Made by a program: the position numbers and the translations under genes | Shown here: in pieces, positions 52,880 to 61,776 of the stretch | How the letters are laid out: each line of letters starts with the position of its first letter | Numbering within the stretch: position 1 is the first letter of the stretch | Assembly (NCBI RefSeq): GCF_052117125.1 | Contig: NZ_JBQKJT010000002.1 | Span: forward strand, 1 to 64,000 | From: Avoscillospira_A sp052117125 | GTDB taxonomy: Bacteria > Bacillota > Clostridia > Oscillospirales > Oscillospiraceae | Length of the DNA stretch: 64,000 nt | Reading direction: 5' to 3' | The notes under the pieces: generated by a model | What the model was told of the DNA's origin: nothing | The model's input: the letters and a program-made list of their open reading frames with translations, nothing else | The model's database searches: none

Positions 52880-55800
52880 CTATTTTGTCCACCAACCGGG
52901 CTGATTTTTTGTTGCACGGCCACCTTCTTTTTTGAAGCGAAAGCTATAGCCCAACACTTTGGCTTTTTTAACTACATCAGTGAGTTCCTGTCCACCAATG
53001 ATCCACAGACTGCCACCGTTGGCACGCTTGTCCACATACTGGACACCAGAAGTGCTCAGAAGCTGTAAAATATCGCTGCTGGCCGCTGCGGTCTTCTCCG
53101 CATCAAACAGCCCTATTTGTTCAGCTTCTTCATTTTGCATATCAAGCAGGGACAGCTGCTCTGTTTCTGCATACTGCATCTTAGCTTTTGTCTCCATCTG
53201 TTTCGTATGTGCTTCCTGCTGCTCAAACAGATCATCAGATTGTGTAGCTTCCAGTAATCCCATATCAGATACAGGATTTATAGCTGTGTCGGTTTGGGTT
53301 TCCATACAGGGAGAAATCTCCGGCACTGTTAAGTGTTGCGGTTTTTCCAACGATGCGCCGATGACATCATTCTTCGGGTCCAATGCAACAGCAATACTCC
53401 CCATATCCGACTCGTACGTTTCATCTCTTTCGTAAAGAATCGTATATGCACGGTGTTTTACGCGCTGCAGAAGATCGGTATCTCGCTCAGACGCATCCTG
53501 AACAGCTTCCACTTCCTCCGGCTCGATGCCAGCATCTGTCAGCTCTGCTACAACCCGTTCCATGGTTTTTTCTGGATTCCGATAGTATTCGCTGCCACGA
53601 ATCCGAATAAACCGCCAGCCCAGCCGCTCCAGAATTGTCTGACGTTCCATATCCTCTCGAATCTTGTCTTCTCCGCTATGATAGCGCTCACCGTCACATT
53701 CGATGACCATTTTCTTTTTTCCGCACACAACAACCATATCCAGACGATATGCACCGACTTCCCACTGCTGTACCAGGTGATATCCTCTGAGTACAAGATA
53801 TTTGGCAACAGCAGATTCAAACGGAGATTCTGCCTTCGCTTCAATTTTCGCATTCAGCGTATGGACGGACTGGGGATTCAAAGAGAATTCAATCAGCATT
53901 TTGCGAATATCACCAGGTTTTAGGTCGTTCGCAGGGTCCAGAGAGTCTACAACCCAGAGCTGGTCTCTTGCACGGCTGGCTGCAACATTATAGCGTTTGC
54001 GCGCAGAATCATCCACACCAAAGCCCTGCTTTGCAACAGGCCCGTGGCCATTGGCACAGTCCACCACGCTTAGGAAGATCACGTCTCTCTCATCTCCCTG
54101 GAAGTGAGAAGCGTTGCCGCACAAAATTCTACGCTCGTTGCATTCTCTGGCATCAATTTGTTTGAAAACTTCTTCCTGCAATTTTTTGACCTGTTCATCG
54201 CCCAACAGTGAAATGGCGCCAAAGGTCTTTCCGGCATACTCCGGCTGCTCCATACACGCTCTCATTAAGGCGACGATCGCTTTTGCCTCATTGGGGTTGG
54301 TTTTGCCGATTCGCTCGCCATTTGCCACACGGTAATTGACCACAGCGGGCAAAAGAACACTGTTGCTGCAATCCCGCAGAGGTTTGATCTGGAAATCATA
54401 CGAAAGACTGTTGGAAAATCCGATGATTTCCGGAACGCATCGGAAATGTTCATGCAGCATCAGCGGCTGGAAGGTTGTGGCTGCAATGTCATAAATAGAG
54501 GTTTTGGCATCATAAAGGTGTGCATTGGGAATCTTATCCGCAATATACATCTCTTTCAAAACGTTCATTTTATCAACCTGAACGCCTACAGCCATAGGGC
54601 TAACCTGTTTATCATCACCCACAATAATCAGCTTTTTACCCATATACAGGATGGCCAGTGATGAGACATCCGACTGGCTGGCCTCGTCGATGATAATAAT
54701 ATCGAATTGGTTGGTGCGCGGGTTCAGACTCTCCAATGCTTTGTTGATGGGCATAATCCAAGCCGGAACCGCTTCCTGGCACTTCACCATCAATTTGCGT
54801 GCTTCTGCTCGGTACATCGGAGCATTTTTACCAGTGCCCTTTCCGATTTTTTTGACGGTCAGCTTCCATCCCTGCAGCGCTTGCTTCATACTGATATCGT
54901 GTTCCGTTCTGCGCAGCAAATGATACCAGGCAGATTTTTCCGCAAACTTTGCTGTTACGCTGCGGTATTCTTTGCTGAGTGAAAGGCTGCGTTTCTGCAG
55001 TTCCGTGAAAGGTTCTTGTACGATAGTTTCAGTAATGCCATAATACTGTTTCCACCGCCAGGCATCATTTATATCGCTGGGAACAGTAGCCGCACCATGA
55101 ATTCCATCCCTGCAGCGGATCGCTTCCGCCCATTGTGGTGCAAACGGTGTCAACCGATTCAGATATTCTTCCCGTTTTTGCTTCAAACTGGTTTTAGCAT
55201 ATGTAGTTTCCAGAATTCCATAACCATTCCGGTATGCAGCGGTATCATACCCCTCTGCAGCAGAAAGGAGCGTCCGACATACCTCCGACTGAAGGCGCTT
55301 TCCGGATTGCAATGCATTTCGGTTCTCCTGTAAAGCAGCCTGGATGTCCGATATGGTCTGAACCACTTCAAAAATATCACATAGCGCAGGGAGTTCATAC
55401 TCCAGTGCAGACAGAATTTTTTCCGCCGAAGCAATTTCTGAATCCAAAGGATTCTGCCGAAAAATCACATTACACGGAAGACCTACAGCTTCCATGCACA
55501 TGGTCAGCACTTGATACTCCGCCTGGAACCAATCCAGATAACGCTGCATCAGAGAAATGTAGTTGGCAGCAACACGCTCCGGTTCGTCCTGGTCCAAATC
55601 ATAAAACTGGGGCACACCATGTTTGGCAATCAAGTCATTCCAGTACAACGCACACTGATCTCGCATGGACTTCATTTCCAGGACAGCGAGTATCAACGCG
55701 CAATCTTCCGCATTTTGCGGTTTCTGGCCATTGATTGTGGCACCATTTAATGCGACTTCCAGCTGCTTGTTCAGAAGAAGTGCCAGCTTGCCGATTTTTC

Positions 55801-58036
55801 CGCCCTGACAATACTTATCATGTAGCTGCTGGACAGCAGTAAAAAACGAGGCATCTGTGTTGAGAATGGCAACTTCTTTGCCGAATTTTTGGGCAACCAG
55901 CTGCTCACCATAGGCACAGGTTTTTTGAATTTGGTCAGCAAGCCGGACCCAGAGATCCCGGTATGTGCCACCTTTTTTACCATCTACGGCACAGTGTTGC
56001 ATCCAGCCTTCTATCTGCGGAACCGTGGAAACATATTGCTTCAACTGTTCCACTGCCTGTACCGTAGGATACTCCAGCACAAGTTCTCCCAATGAACCAT
56101 TCACCCAAACGGTATGTTCCGATGCTGCATTTCGTATCTGCCAGTCCTGCTTCTCAGCGATCGTGTGTAAGCGATCTGTTGCAGACTGCAAGGCACTGCA
56201 CATCTGTTCAAACGATTCCGGATGCATCAACTCTGCAGGATTTGGAATATCATTGGAAAATTCTGCTTCATCCTGCACGCTGATTTCATCGTTGGTTCGG
56301 TACAATTCAGTCAGTTCTGCAAAGCTAAGGGGCAATGGCGCATACAGCTGTACCGAACCGGGAATATAGGATAGGGTTTCACTGTTTTCCTGCACATAAG
56401 CAGCCGCAGCGGAAGGAGATATGTCCTGGCCATCGTAAACAAGACAGTTGCACTCCTGGTTGATGATCGCAAACAGTTTTTTACGCACGGCAGCAAGTTC
56501 ACGGATAATTTCTTTTCGTTCCTGTCCAAGAGATTCCATCTCCTTTTTGACTGCAAACGAAGTCCATTGTGCCATATAACTGGTAATGCCATCAACAGAT
56601 TTCTCCATATCTACATTGGAATCATCCAGTACAGAAACACACAGATTCTGCAGACCAGGAGCCAACTTCTCTTTTAGAACGCTCAAGGCTTTCTGCGTAT
56701 GGCTGGTGACAAGAACACTCTTTCCCTGGGCCAGAAAGTGCCCCATCAGATTGGCGATTGTGTGGGTTTTACCGGTTCCAGGAGGGCCTTGTACTAGAAC
56801 AGCATTGTACTGTTCGATACGACGGGCAATTTCCAGCTGCTCCTTATTCGCCTCTTTGGACAAGAGAATATCTGCACTTTCGCCGCCAACCGCAGCCAAC
56901 TGCTCCTCAATAGAAGGTGTACCGGTATCCTCTGGTATATCGATTTTCCCGCCTTCCACAATATCACCGATGGGCGCAGGAACCGCACCTGTCTCCTCAA
57001 CATGCTCAATAATCTGATCAATTGCTTTCAGCGCGCCATCCATACGTTTGCGCAGAATATAACAGGGATTCCGATAGAGTAATAACCGTTCTTTTTGCTG
57101 CCAGTTCTCTGGGATGCCATCCTCAGAATAAAGGCTTTCCGGCGAGAGCTGATGGATAAACATCTTGAAAAATACAGGAAGGTCGTTCCGATCCAAGGGA
57201 TGATAGTCGTTTTGATGAAGATCGTCCCGGAGATGATTGATGGATGCCAGGTTGATCCCTTCCATGCTCTGAAACATGACCGTGTAAAGTTCCGTTTCTA
57301 CATCGGTGTCTTCAATATAGATCGTATTTTCCACTGCATTGTGACGAATCTTAACACGGCGAGTCAAAATCGGATGGTTTATCTCCGAGATTTCCCTGTC
57401 ACGTATAAAGCCATCTGCCACCACCAGCTCCAGGGTTTCAGAGTCGCGTTCCAGATCAATACAGATTTTGTAAAGCTCCGAGAAAAAGTTTCTGGTTCTG
57501 GCCAACAGCTTCTGTTTTTCGGCCCAAATATTGCGCTTGACTGCCCAGGCCGTGTAGGTACTCACACGTTCAGCATTGTCGGAGAAAAACTCTCTATAAG
57601 TGTTATTGGCCTCATCGATCCGTTGTAAACGTTCTTCTGGTGTCTGGTCGGAAAACTCCATTTGGTCAAGAGGATGCAAGAGAAATTCTTTTGTCTTAAG
57701 TTCATGACGATAGCTGTCCCATCCTCGCTCCAACCATTCCTCAAATACTTGCTCAGGCTCCGGGCAACGTTGAAATTCAGGCTTATGTACCGACAGCAAT
57801 ATATTGGCAGTATCCTCTGCTGCATCCTCCTCCACACGATCCCGATAGTAGATTTGGATATTCTCAGGATCATTTGGGAATGATGCGACTGAGCGCCACC
57901 ATGGATGCTCTGACACACTAAGTACGACTTTCTGCTTTAATTTATTTAATTCTTCGATGAATTTGAAAAGAGAAACAACTTTATCCTGTTTGCTCCATTG
58001 TCCATCCACCATTTCCGTTATTACTCCGTCAGTCAA
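52880..58036 (-). CDS. giant SF1 helicase with C-terminal DUF559 (Vsr-like) nuclease domain
   Basis: A 1,718-aa protein. The N-terminal 390 residues are helical and unassigned. The UvrD/Upf1-type helicase core has Walker A VQGPPGTGKTHT (about 415), Walker B IIIIDEASQSDVSSL (about 1115) and QGDERDVIFLSVV plus NVAASRARDQLWVV (motifs V and VI, about 1310-1360). A DUF559/MTES_1575 endonuclease-like domain follows (MVIECDGERYHSG..., WRFIRIRGSEYYRNP, about 1445-1500). The last 60 residues form a small domain ending WW-TK. TTG start, with AAAGGAAG upstream. Related proteins appear in defence loci; it would unwind and cut foreign nucleic acid. It is the last gene of the DUF499/DUF1156 operon. Confidence 0.85.
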   Translation of the reverse strand: MTDGVITEMVDGQWSKQDKVVSLFKFIEELNKLKQKVVLSVSEHPWWRSVASFPNDPENIQIYYRDRVEEDAAEDTANILLSVHKPEFQRCPEPEQVFEEWLERGWDSYRHELKTKEFLLHPLDQMEFSDQTPEERLQRIDEANNTYREFFSDNAERVSTYTAWAVKRNIWAEKQKLLARTRNFFSELYKICIDLERDSETLELVVADGFIRDREISEINHPILTRRVKIRHNAVENTIYIEDTDVETELYTVMFQSMEGINLASINHLRDDLHQNDYHPLDRNDLPVFFKMFIHQLSPESLYSEDGIPENWQQKERLLLYRNPCYILRKRMDGALKAIDQIIEHVEETGAVPAPIGDIVEGGKIDIPEDTGTPSIEEQLAAVGGESADILLSKEANKEQLEIARRIEQYNAVLVQGPPGTGKTHTIANLMGHFLAQGKSVLVTSHTQKALSVLKEKLAPGLQNLCVSVLDDSNVDMEKSVDGITSYMAQWTSFAVKKEMESLGQERKEIIRELAAVRKKLFAIINQECNCLVYDGQDISPSAAAAYVQENSETLSYIPGSVQLYAPLPLSFAELTELYRTNDEISVQDEAEFSNDIPNPAELMHPESFEQMCSALQSATDRLHTIAEKQDWQIRNAASEHTVWVNGSLGELVLEYPTVQAVEQLKQYVSTVPQIEGWMQHCAVDGKKGGTYRDLWVRLADQIQKTCAYGEQLVAQKFGKEVAILNTDASFFTAVQQLHDKYCQGGKIGKLALLLNKQLEVALNGATINGQKPQNAEDCALILAVLEMKSMRDQCALYWNDLIAKHGVPQFYDLDQDEPERVAANYISLMQRYLDWFQAEYQVLTMCMEAVGLPCNVIFRQNPLDSEIASAEKILSALEYELPALCDIFEVVQTISDIQAALQENRNALQSGKRLQSEVCRTLLSAAEGYDTAAYRNGYGILETTYAKTSLKQKREEYLNRLTPFAPQWAEAIRCRDGIHGAATVPSDINDAWRWKQYYGITETIVQEPFTELQKRSLSLSKEYRSVTAKFAEKSAWYHLLRRTEHDISMKQALQGWKLTVKKIGKGTGKNAPMYRAEARKLMVKCQEAVPAWIMPINKALESLNPRTNQFDIIIIDEASQSDVSSLAILYMGKKLIIVGDDKQVSPMAVGVQVDKMNVLKEMYIADKIPNAHLYDAKTSIYDIAATTFQPLMLHEHFRCVPEIIGFSNSLSYDFQIKPLRDCSNSVLLPAVVNYRVANGERIGKTNPNEAKAIVALMRACMEQPEYAGKTFGAISLLGDEQVKKLQEEVFKQIDARECNERRILCGNASHFQGDERDVIFLSVVDCANGHGPVAKQGFGVDDSARKRYNVAASRARDQLWVVDSLDPANDLKPGDIRKMLIEFSLNPQSVHTLNAKIEAKAESPFESAVAKYLVLRGYHLVQQWEVGAYRLDMVVVCGKKKMVIECDGERYHSGEDKIREDMERQTILERLGWRFIRIRGSEYYRNPEKTMERVVAELTDAGIEPEEVEAVQDASERDTDLLQRVKHRAYTILYERDETYESDMGSIAVALDPKNDVIGASLEKPQHLTVPEISPCMETQTDTAINPVSDMGLLEATQSDDLFEQQEAHTKQMETKAKMQYAETEQLSLLDMQNEEAEQIGLFDAEKTAAASSDILQLLSTSGVQYVDKRANGGSLWIIGGQELTDVVKKAKVLGYSFRFKKEGGRATKNQPGWWTK

Positions 58037-58106
58037 AGTTTCACTTCCTTTGCTGGTATTTATCCTGTATTGAAGTTGTTAGTACTTCCATGTTATCGCT
58101 GATATC

Positions 58107-58227
58107 AATGAGTAAAACTGTTAAACTACACAATTTTATCAATTCTATATGGATATACAGCTTTAACATATTTTTATGCACAAGACTTTCGGAGGCCTTT
58201 TTATGTAAAATCTCAGTTTTACTCATT
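58107..58227. repeat. 14-bp inverted repeat upstream of the helicase gene
   Basis: AATGAGTAAAACTG (58107-58120) and its exact complement (58214-58227) are 93 bases apart, in the gap between the DUF499 stop and the helicase start. They may be two binding sites for one repressor bending the promoter. The segment has a 61-codon minus-strand open frame whose ATG lies in the right arm; a small leader peptide is possible but has no clear ribosome site. Confidence 0.5.
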
Positions 58228-58290
58228 TATAGTGTAGAATTTAACACACCATAAACCATATATCACCACAGCAAGCATTACAATTAAAAT

Positions 58291-61200
58291 TTAATTATCT
58301 ATACCAAAATTCTTGACCTTTAACGTTTTGCAATTTTCCATAATTGTACGCACAACAGGAACTGGCAACCCGTTAGGAGCTTGTACATTTACCTCAAGAG
58401 ACACTTCAACTGCACAGCCATCTATATTCGTTAGATGTGCAATTACTTCTTCTACAAGGCGCTGAACGTCTCGGTTGATCCTCGTATTATCTAACTGCGC
58501 GGACATGAAGAAGTGTGTGTTTTGAGGAATTGAAAGCTTTTCATCTGCTGGTTTAGTGACTCCATCTTGTTCTTGATTTATAGATGGAGTCTCCTTGGGA
58601 GAAGGAGCTTGAATATTGTCTTTCACATTATTCTGCGCTTCGGAAGCAATTTGCTCCAGTGCAGCCATCTTTTTTACGAGGTAATCCGATGGCTGAATAA
58701 ATCCTACATATTGATTAAATTTCAGGTCAATAAAACGGTTATCACTGCACCCTGCTGCAATTGCAAAGTATTCCGTAGAGTTTAATCCGGTTTGAATAGC
58801 ATCTTCTAAAACATTATAACGTGCCAAACGCGGCAAATAGCAGTATGTGCAAAGATACTCCCATAGTTTTTTAATTTGGATATTAGTACTATCTTTCCAG
58901 AGAATATTGTCAAGCTCCATTGTCAGAAGCGCAGGTGCCCACTTGGTAATGAGCAATTCCTGCTGCATCATTTTATTCGCCGCCTTTATAACAATGCTGT
59001 CTGTTCCACCACTAATACGGATTGCTTCCCATTGAACAACCTTCATATCAACAAAACGGTCAATATAAGGTGCCAATAGCCAGCAATAGGTCTCCTTGAT
59101 ACGAGACTCAACTGTATCATTACTACGGTGCAAACTTCCGTCGGCTTCTCTCGTCTGAGAAACATCCAGATTCAATACTTCTTTGTCATCAATGATTGAC
59201 TTCCATGCAAGATATTCGCGTGTACCTTGTTTCAGTGCCCCTATCAGTTCTTGATCTGGCGCAATAAAAGTCAGCATATTTCTATAAATTCGTGGAGAAG
59301 TTCCACGGTTATCCAAAATATTTGCTGCAGCATCCAGTGCACGATTTTTAGGATTATTCGGACGATATTCTTCGTTAATTCCGAGAATCACCAAACGAAC
59401 TGCTGGATCATCTGATACGTGTAGCGATGATTCAGGGCAAATATGCAAGCCAGCGAAGGGCTCTTCTTTGTGGAGTTTGCGTAGTCGAGATTCAATTTCA
59501 TATTCTACATCAATTTCAGAAAACTGTGTGGCTCGATCCTGTGCTGTTTTACGCAAGGTTGGTCTGGTATCATACCAATAACGATCTCCAGACATATTTG
59601 TATACAAATATGCTAAAGAACCTCTTAACGTATTCAGTGCATCATTAAAGTCCGCAATACTCTCTCCTGGCTGCACCACTCCCAAGCGGATGCGTGAAGA
59701 CTCTATTCCTCGTACCGCCTGTGCCCTTACTGTAGGAGCACTTCCAAGCATAATAGTCCTGGCAACACGTCGAGCTGCTAATTTTTGGCCATATCGAGGG
59801 ATAGTTTGATCCTTTTGATAAGGCACAGAGTTCTTTCCATCAATTTCACTACTGACAATTGAGTTCCAGCCTTCGTCCAAATAGCGAATCAATTCCTCGC
59901 GTACATTTGGTACATCTAGCGGAATAGAGCCTGGCATAATTAGAGCACTAGCATCATTACTCATCCATAGCTCATGAATAACAGAAGCCATTAGCCTCAG
60001 AACACCACGAGTACGCTGGAACCGCTCAAGTGTAGACCAATCCTCATACAAACGGTCAAAAATTTCTGGATGGATGGGATAACAAGACAACATGCGCTCG
60101 CGATATTCCACTTCCTTTGTTTCATAAGGAAAGTCTCCCGCATTTTCCATATACATTTGGCTGAACCGTGCACACACCTGATCCCTAGCAGTAGGATTTT
60201 TACAATCCAGGAACAGGCGGCGGCGTACCACCTCAAAACCTTCATTGGCAGCAACAGGTTTCCAGATTGATTCCATACGCCCAAATGTGTGCTCAATGGT
60301 CTCCAATGCAATTTTTCCAGCCTCTCCACCGATCTCAATATCCGATTCCGGAATAGATGCTACAACCAGGCTGTTTTGGCTTGCACGGGCGGCCTCGGTT
60401 ACTTCTTGAATGAAGGAAATAAAGTTGTCGAAAGAACCGGCAGGCAGTCCAGTCACACCATAAATCTTTTTGGCATATGCAACCAACTCGTCCATTAGAA
60501 TCAAGCAGGGGCCGCAAGCATCAAACAGATTCTTTAATGCCTCTGAACCGGGAGAAACACCTTTCTTATCGGCTTCCTTTACATAGTCATACAGCTCTGC
60601 ATGACCAGCGGATTCTGCTAACTGCGCTGCCATTTCGCCCCACAGGGTATTGATCGTTATACCCGGAAAATTGATGGGCCGCTTGGCTTTGGTGGGATCC
60701 AACGCTGTGCCCACCAAAACCGCCACATTTGCGCGTGGAAGGGTAGCCACGCCTGCTCGCTCCATTACCGGCTTGATGGCAGGAATACTGTCAGCGGGAA
60801 CCTTTCCGCGTAGCATATGATACAGTGCCAGCATACTATGGGTTTTACCGCCGCCGAAAGCAGTCTTCAGCTGAATGACCGGCTCTCCATCTTTACCGCG
60901 CACTCGCTTTAGAGCCTGCACTAGCAGTCCGGTCATGCCCTCAGTTACATAGGTGCGAGCAAAAAACTCTACTGGATCTCGATACTCAAAGGATCCCTCG
61001 CCACGAGCCACCTGAGCCAGGTCTGCAGCGAACTCAGCATTTTTATAGCGTCCCTGTGCCACGTCCGGATGGGGCTCAATCACTTCTCGCCAGCTGGGAA
61101 GACCAGAGAGTGTAAGATTCAGTACACCCGCCTGGCTCGCTCTGGGTCTTCCAGTCGGAACTGCGGTTTCGGTCACCATGGTGGAACCTGCAGCAGAACC

Positions 61201-61638
61201 GTACCGTGCTTCCCGCAGCAATTTACGGATCTCCTCCGCCCCTTCATCGTCAAAGGCCTCGCACAAACGGGCCATGGTGTCTAGCGCACGCCATGTATCG
61301 TCATTGTTGAAATCTTGCCCGCCAACATGGGCAACCTTGTGGCGCATACCCATCAATTCTTTGGCCCATGTGCGGTAGTCCATTGAAAGTTTCCGTTTGA
61401 AAAGGTCATTCCATTTACGATCAAAAAGCCGCAAACAATTTGCTATGTCCAATGAGTCAACAAGATCCCCGTATTCTCCTGTGTCCGGCAGATCCCGACT
61501 CTGGTCGGGCAAGGTCATCAAAACCTCCTGCCACCAGGAATCTTTATATTCATGACTCAGTTCCTGTCCCACATATCCTGCCAGAAGCGGGTGCAGAATA
61601 CGAAAGGCCTGTTGTATCTTAGATAAATTATCAGGCAT
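58291..61638 (-). CDS. Swt1-HEPN / DUF499 AAA+ ATPase of a defence operon
   Basis: A 1,115-aa protein. A Swt1-type HEPN domain at about residues 1-150 (FRILHPLLAGYVGQELSHEY, MRHKVAHVGG) is followed by DUF499 with a P-loop (TAFGGGKTHSMLALYHML, about 290) and Walker B (CLILMDELVAYAKKIYG). The C-terminal end has a small beta-rich domain that resembles a partner-binding unit. DUF499 ATPases are frequent neighbours of DUF1156 methyltransferases in prokaryotic defence islands. I chose the ATG at 61638, which follows GGGAGG by 10 bases; the open frame starts at 61761 without a ribosome site. Confidence 0.88.
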   Translation of the reverse strand: MPDNLSKIQQAFRILHPLLAGYVGQELSHEYKDSWWQEVLMTLPDQSRDLPDTGEYGDLVDSLDIANCLRLFDRKWNDLFKRKLSMDYRTWAKELMGMRHKVAHVGGQDFNNDDTWRALDTMARLCEAFDDEGAEEIRKLLREARYGSAAGSTMVTETAVPTGRPRASQAGVLNLTLSGLPSWREVIEPHPDVAQGRYKNAEFAADLAQVARGEGSFEYRDPVEFFARTYVTEGMTGLLVQALKRVRGKDGEPVIQLKTAFGGGKTHSMLALYHMLRGKVPADSIPAIKPVMERAGVATLPRANVAVLVGTALDPTKAKRPINFPGITINTLWGEMAAQLAESAGHAELYDYVKEADKKGVSPGSEALKNLFDACGPCLILMDELVAYAKKIYGVTGLPAGSFDNFISFIQEVTEAARASQNSLVVASIPESDIEIGGEAGKIALETIEHTFGRMESIWKPVAANEGFEVVRRRLFLDCKNPTARDQVCARFSQMYMENAGDFPYETKEVEYRERMLSCYPIHPEIFDRLYEDWSTLERFQRTRGVLRLMASVIHELWMSNDASALIMPGSIPLDVPNVREELIRYLDEGWNSIVSSEIDGKNSVPYQKDQTIPRYGQKLAARRVARTIMLGSAPTVRAQAVRGIESSRIRLGVVQPGESIADFNDALNTLRGSLAYLYTNMSGDRYWYDTRPTLRKTAQDRATQFSEIDVEYEIESRLRKLHKEEPFAGLHICPESSLHVSDDPAVRLVILGINEEYRPNNPKNRALDAAANILDNRGTSPRIYRNMLTFIAPDQELIGALKQGTREYLAWKSIIDDKEVLNLDVSQTREADGSLHRSNDTVESRIKETYCWLLAPYIDRFVDMKVVQWEAIRISGGTDSIVIKAANKMMQQELLITKWAPALLTMELDNILWKDSTNIQIKKLWEYLCTYCYLPRLARYNVLEDAIQTGLNSTEYFAIAAGCSDNRFIDLKFNQYVGFIQPSDYLVKKMAALEQIASEAQNNVKDNIQAPSPKETPSINQEQDGVTKPADEKLSIPQNTHFFMSAQLDNTRINRDVQRLVEEVIAHLTNIDGCAVEVSLEVNVQAPNGLPVPVVRTIMENCKTLKVKNFGIDN

Positions 61639-61716
61639 CTTAATGTTTCCTCCCATTTGTTCCGGACTACAAATTTCTTTATCATAGCTAACCGAGATTA
61701 GCCGGTTTAACTTCGC

Positions 61717-61760
61717 GATTGACTTTGGATTAACTTTGGATTGACTTAAATTGACTTTCA
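61717..61760. repeat. four 11-bp tandem repeats upstream of the DUF499 gene
   Basis: GATTGACTTTG, GATTAACTTTG, GATTGACTTAA and ATTGACTTTCA follow one another without gaps (61717-61760). The 11-base period puts each copy on the same face of the helix, as expected for cooperative regulator binding. They lie between the stop of the upstream gene and the chosen DUF499 start. Confidence 0.6.
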
Positions 61761-61776
61761 TTCAGACATTTACAAG

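Noticed and set aside
58041..58226. 61-codon frame MSKTEILHKK... between DUF499 and helicase genes
   Set aside because: Its start lies in the inverted-repeat arm and no ribosome site precedes it. A leader peptide cannot be ruled out, but I do not support it as a gene.
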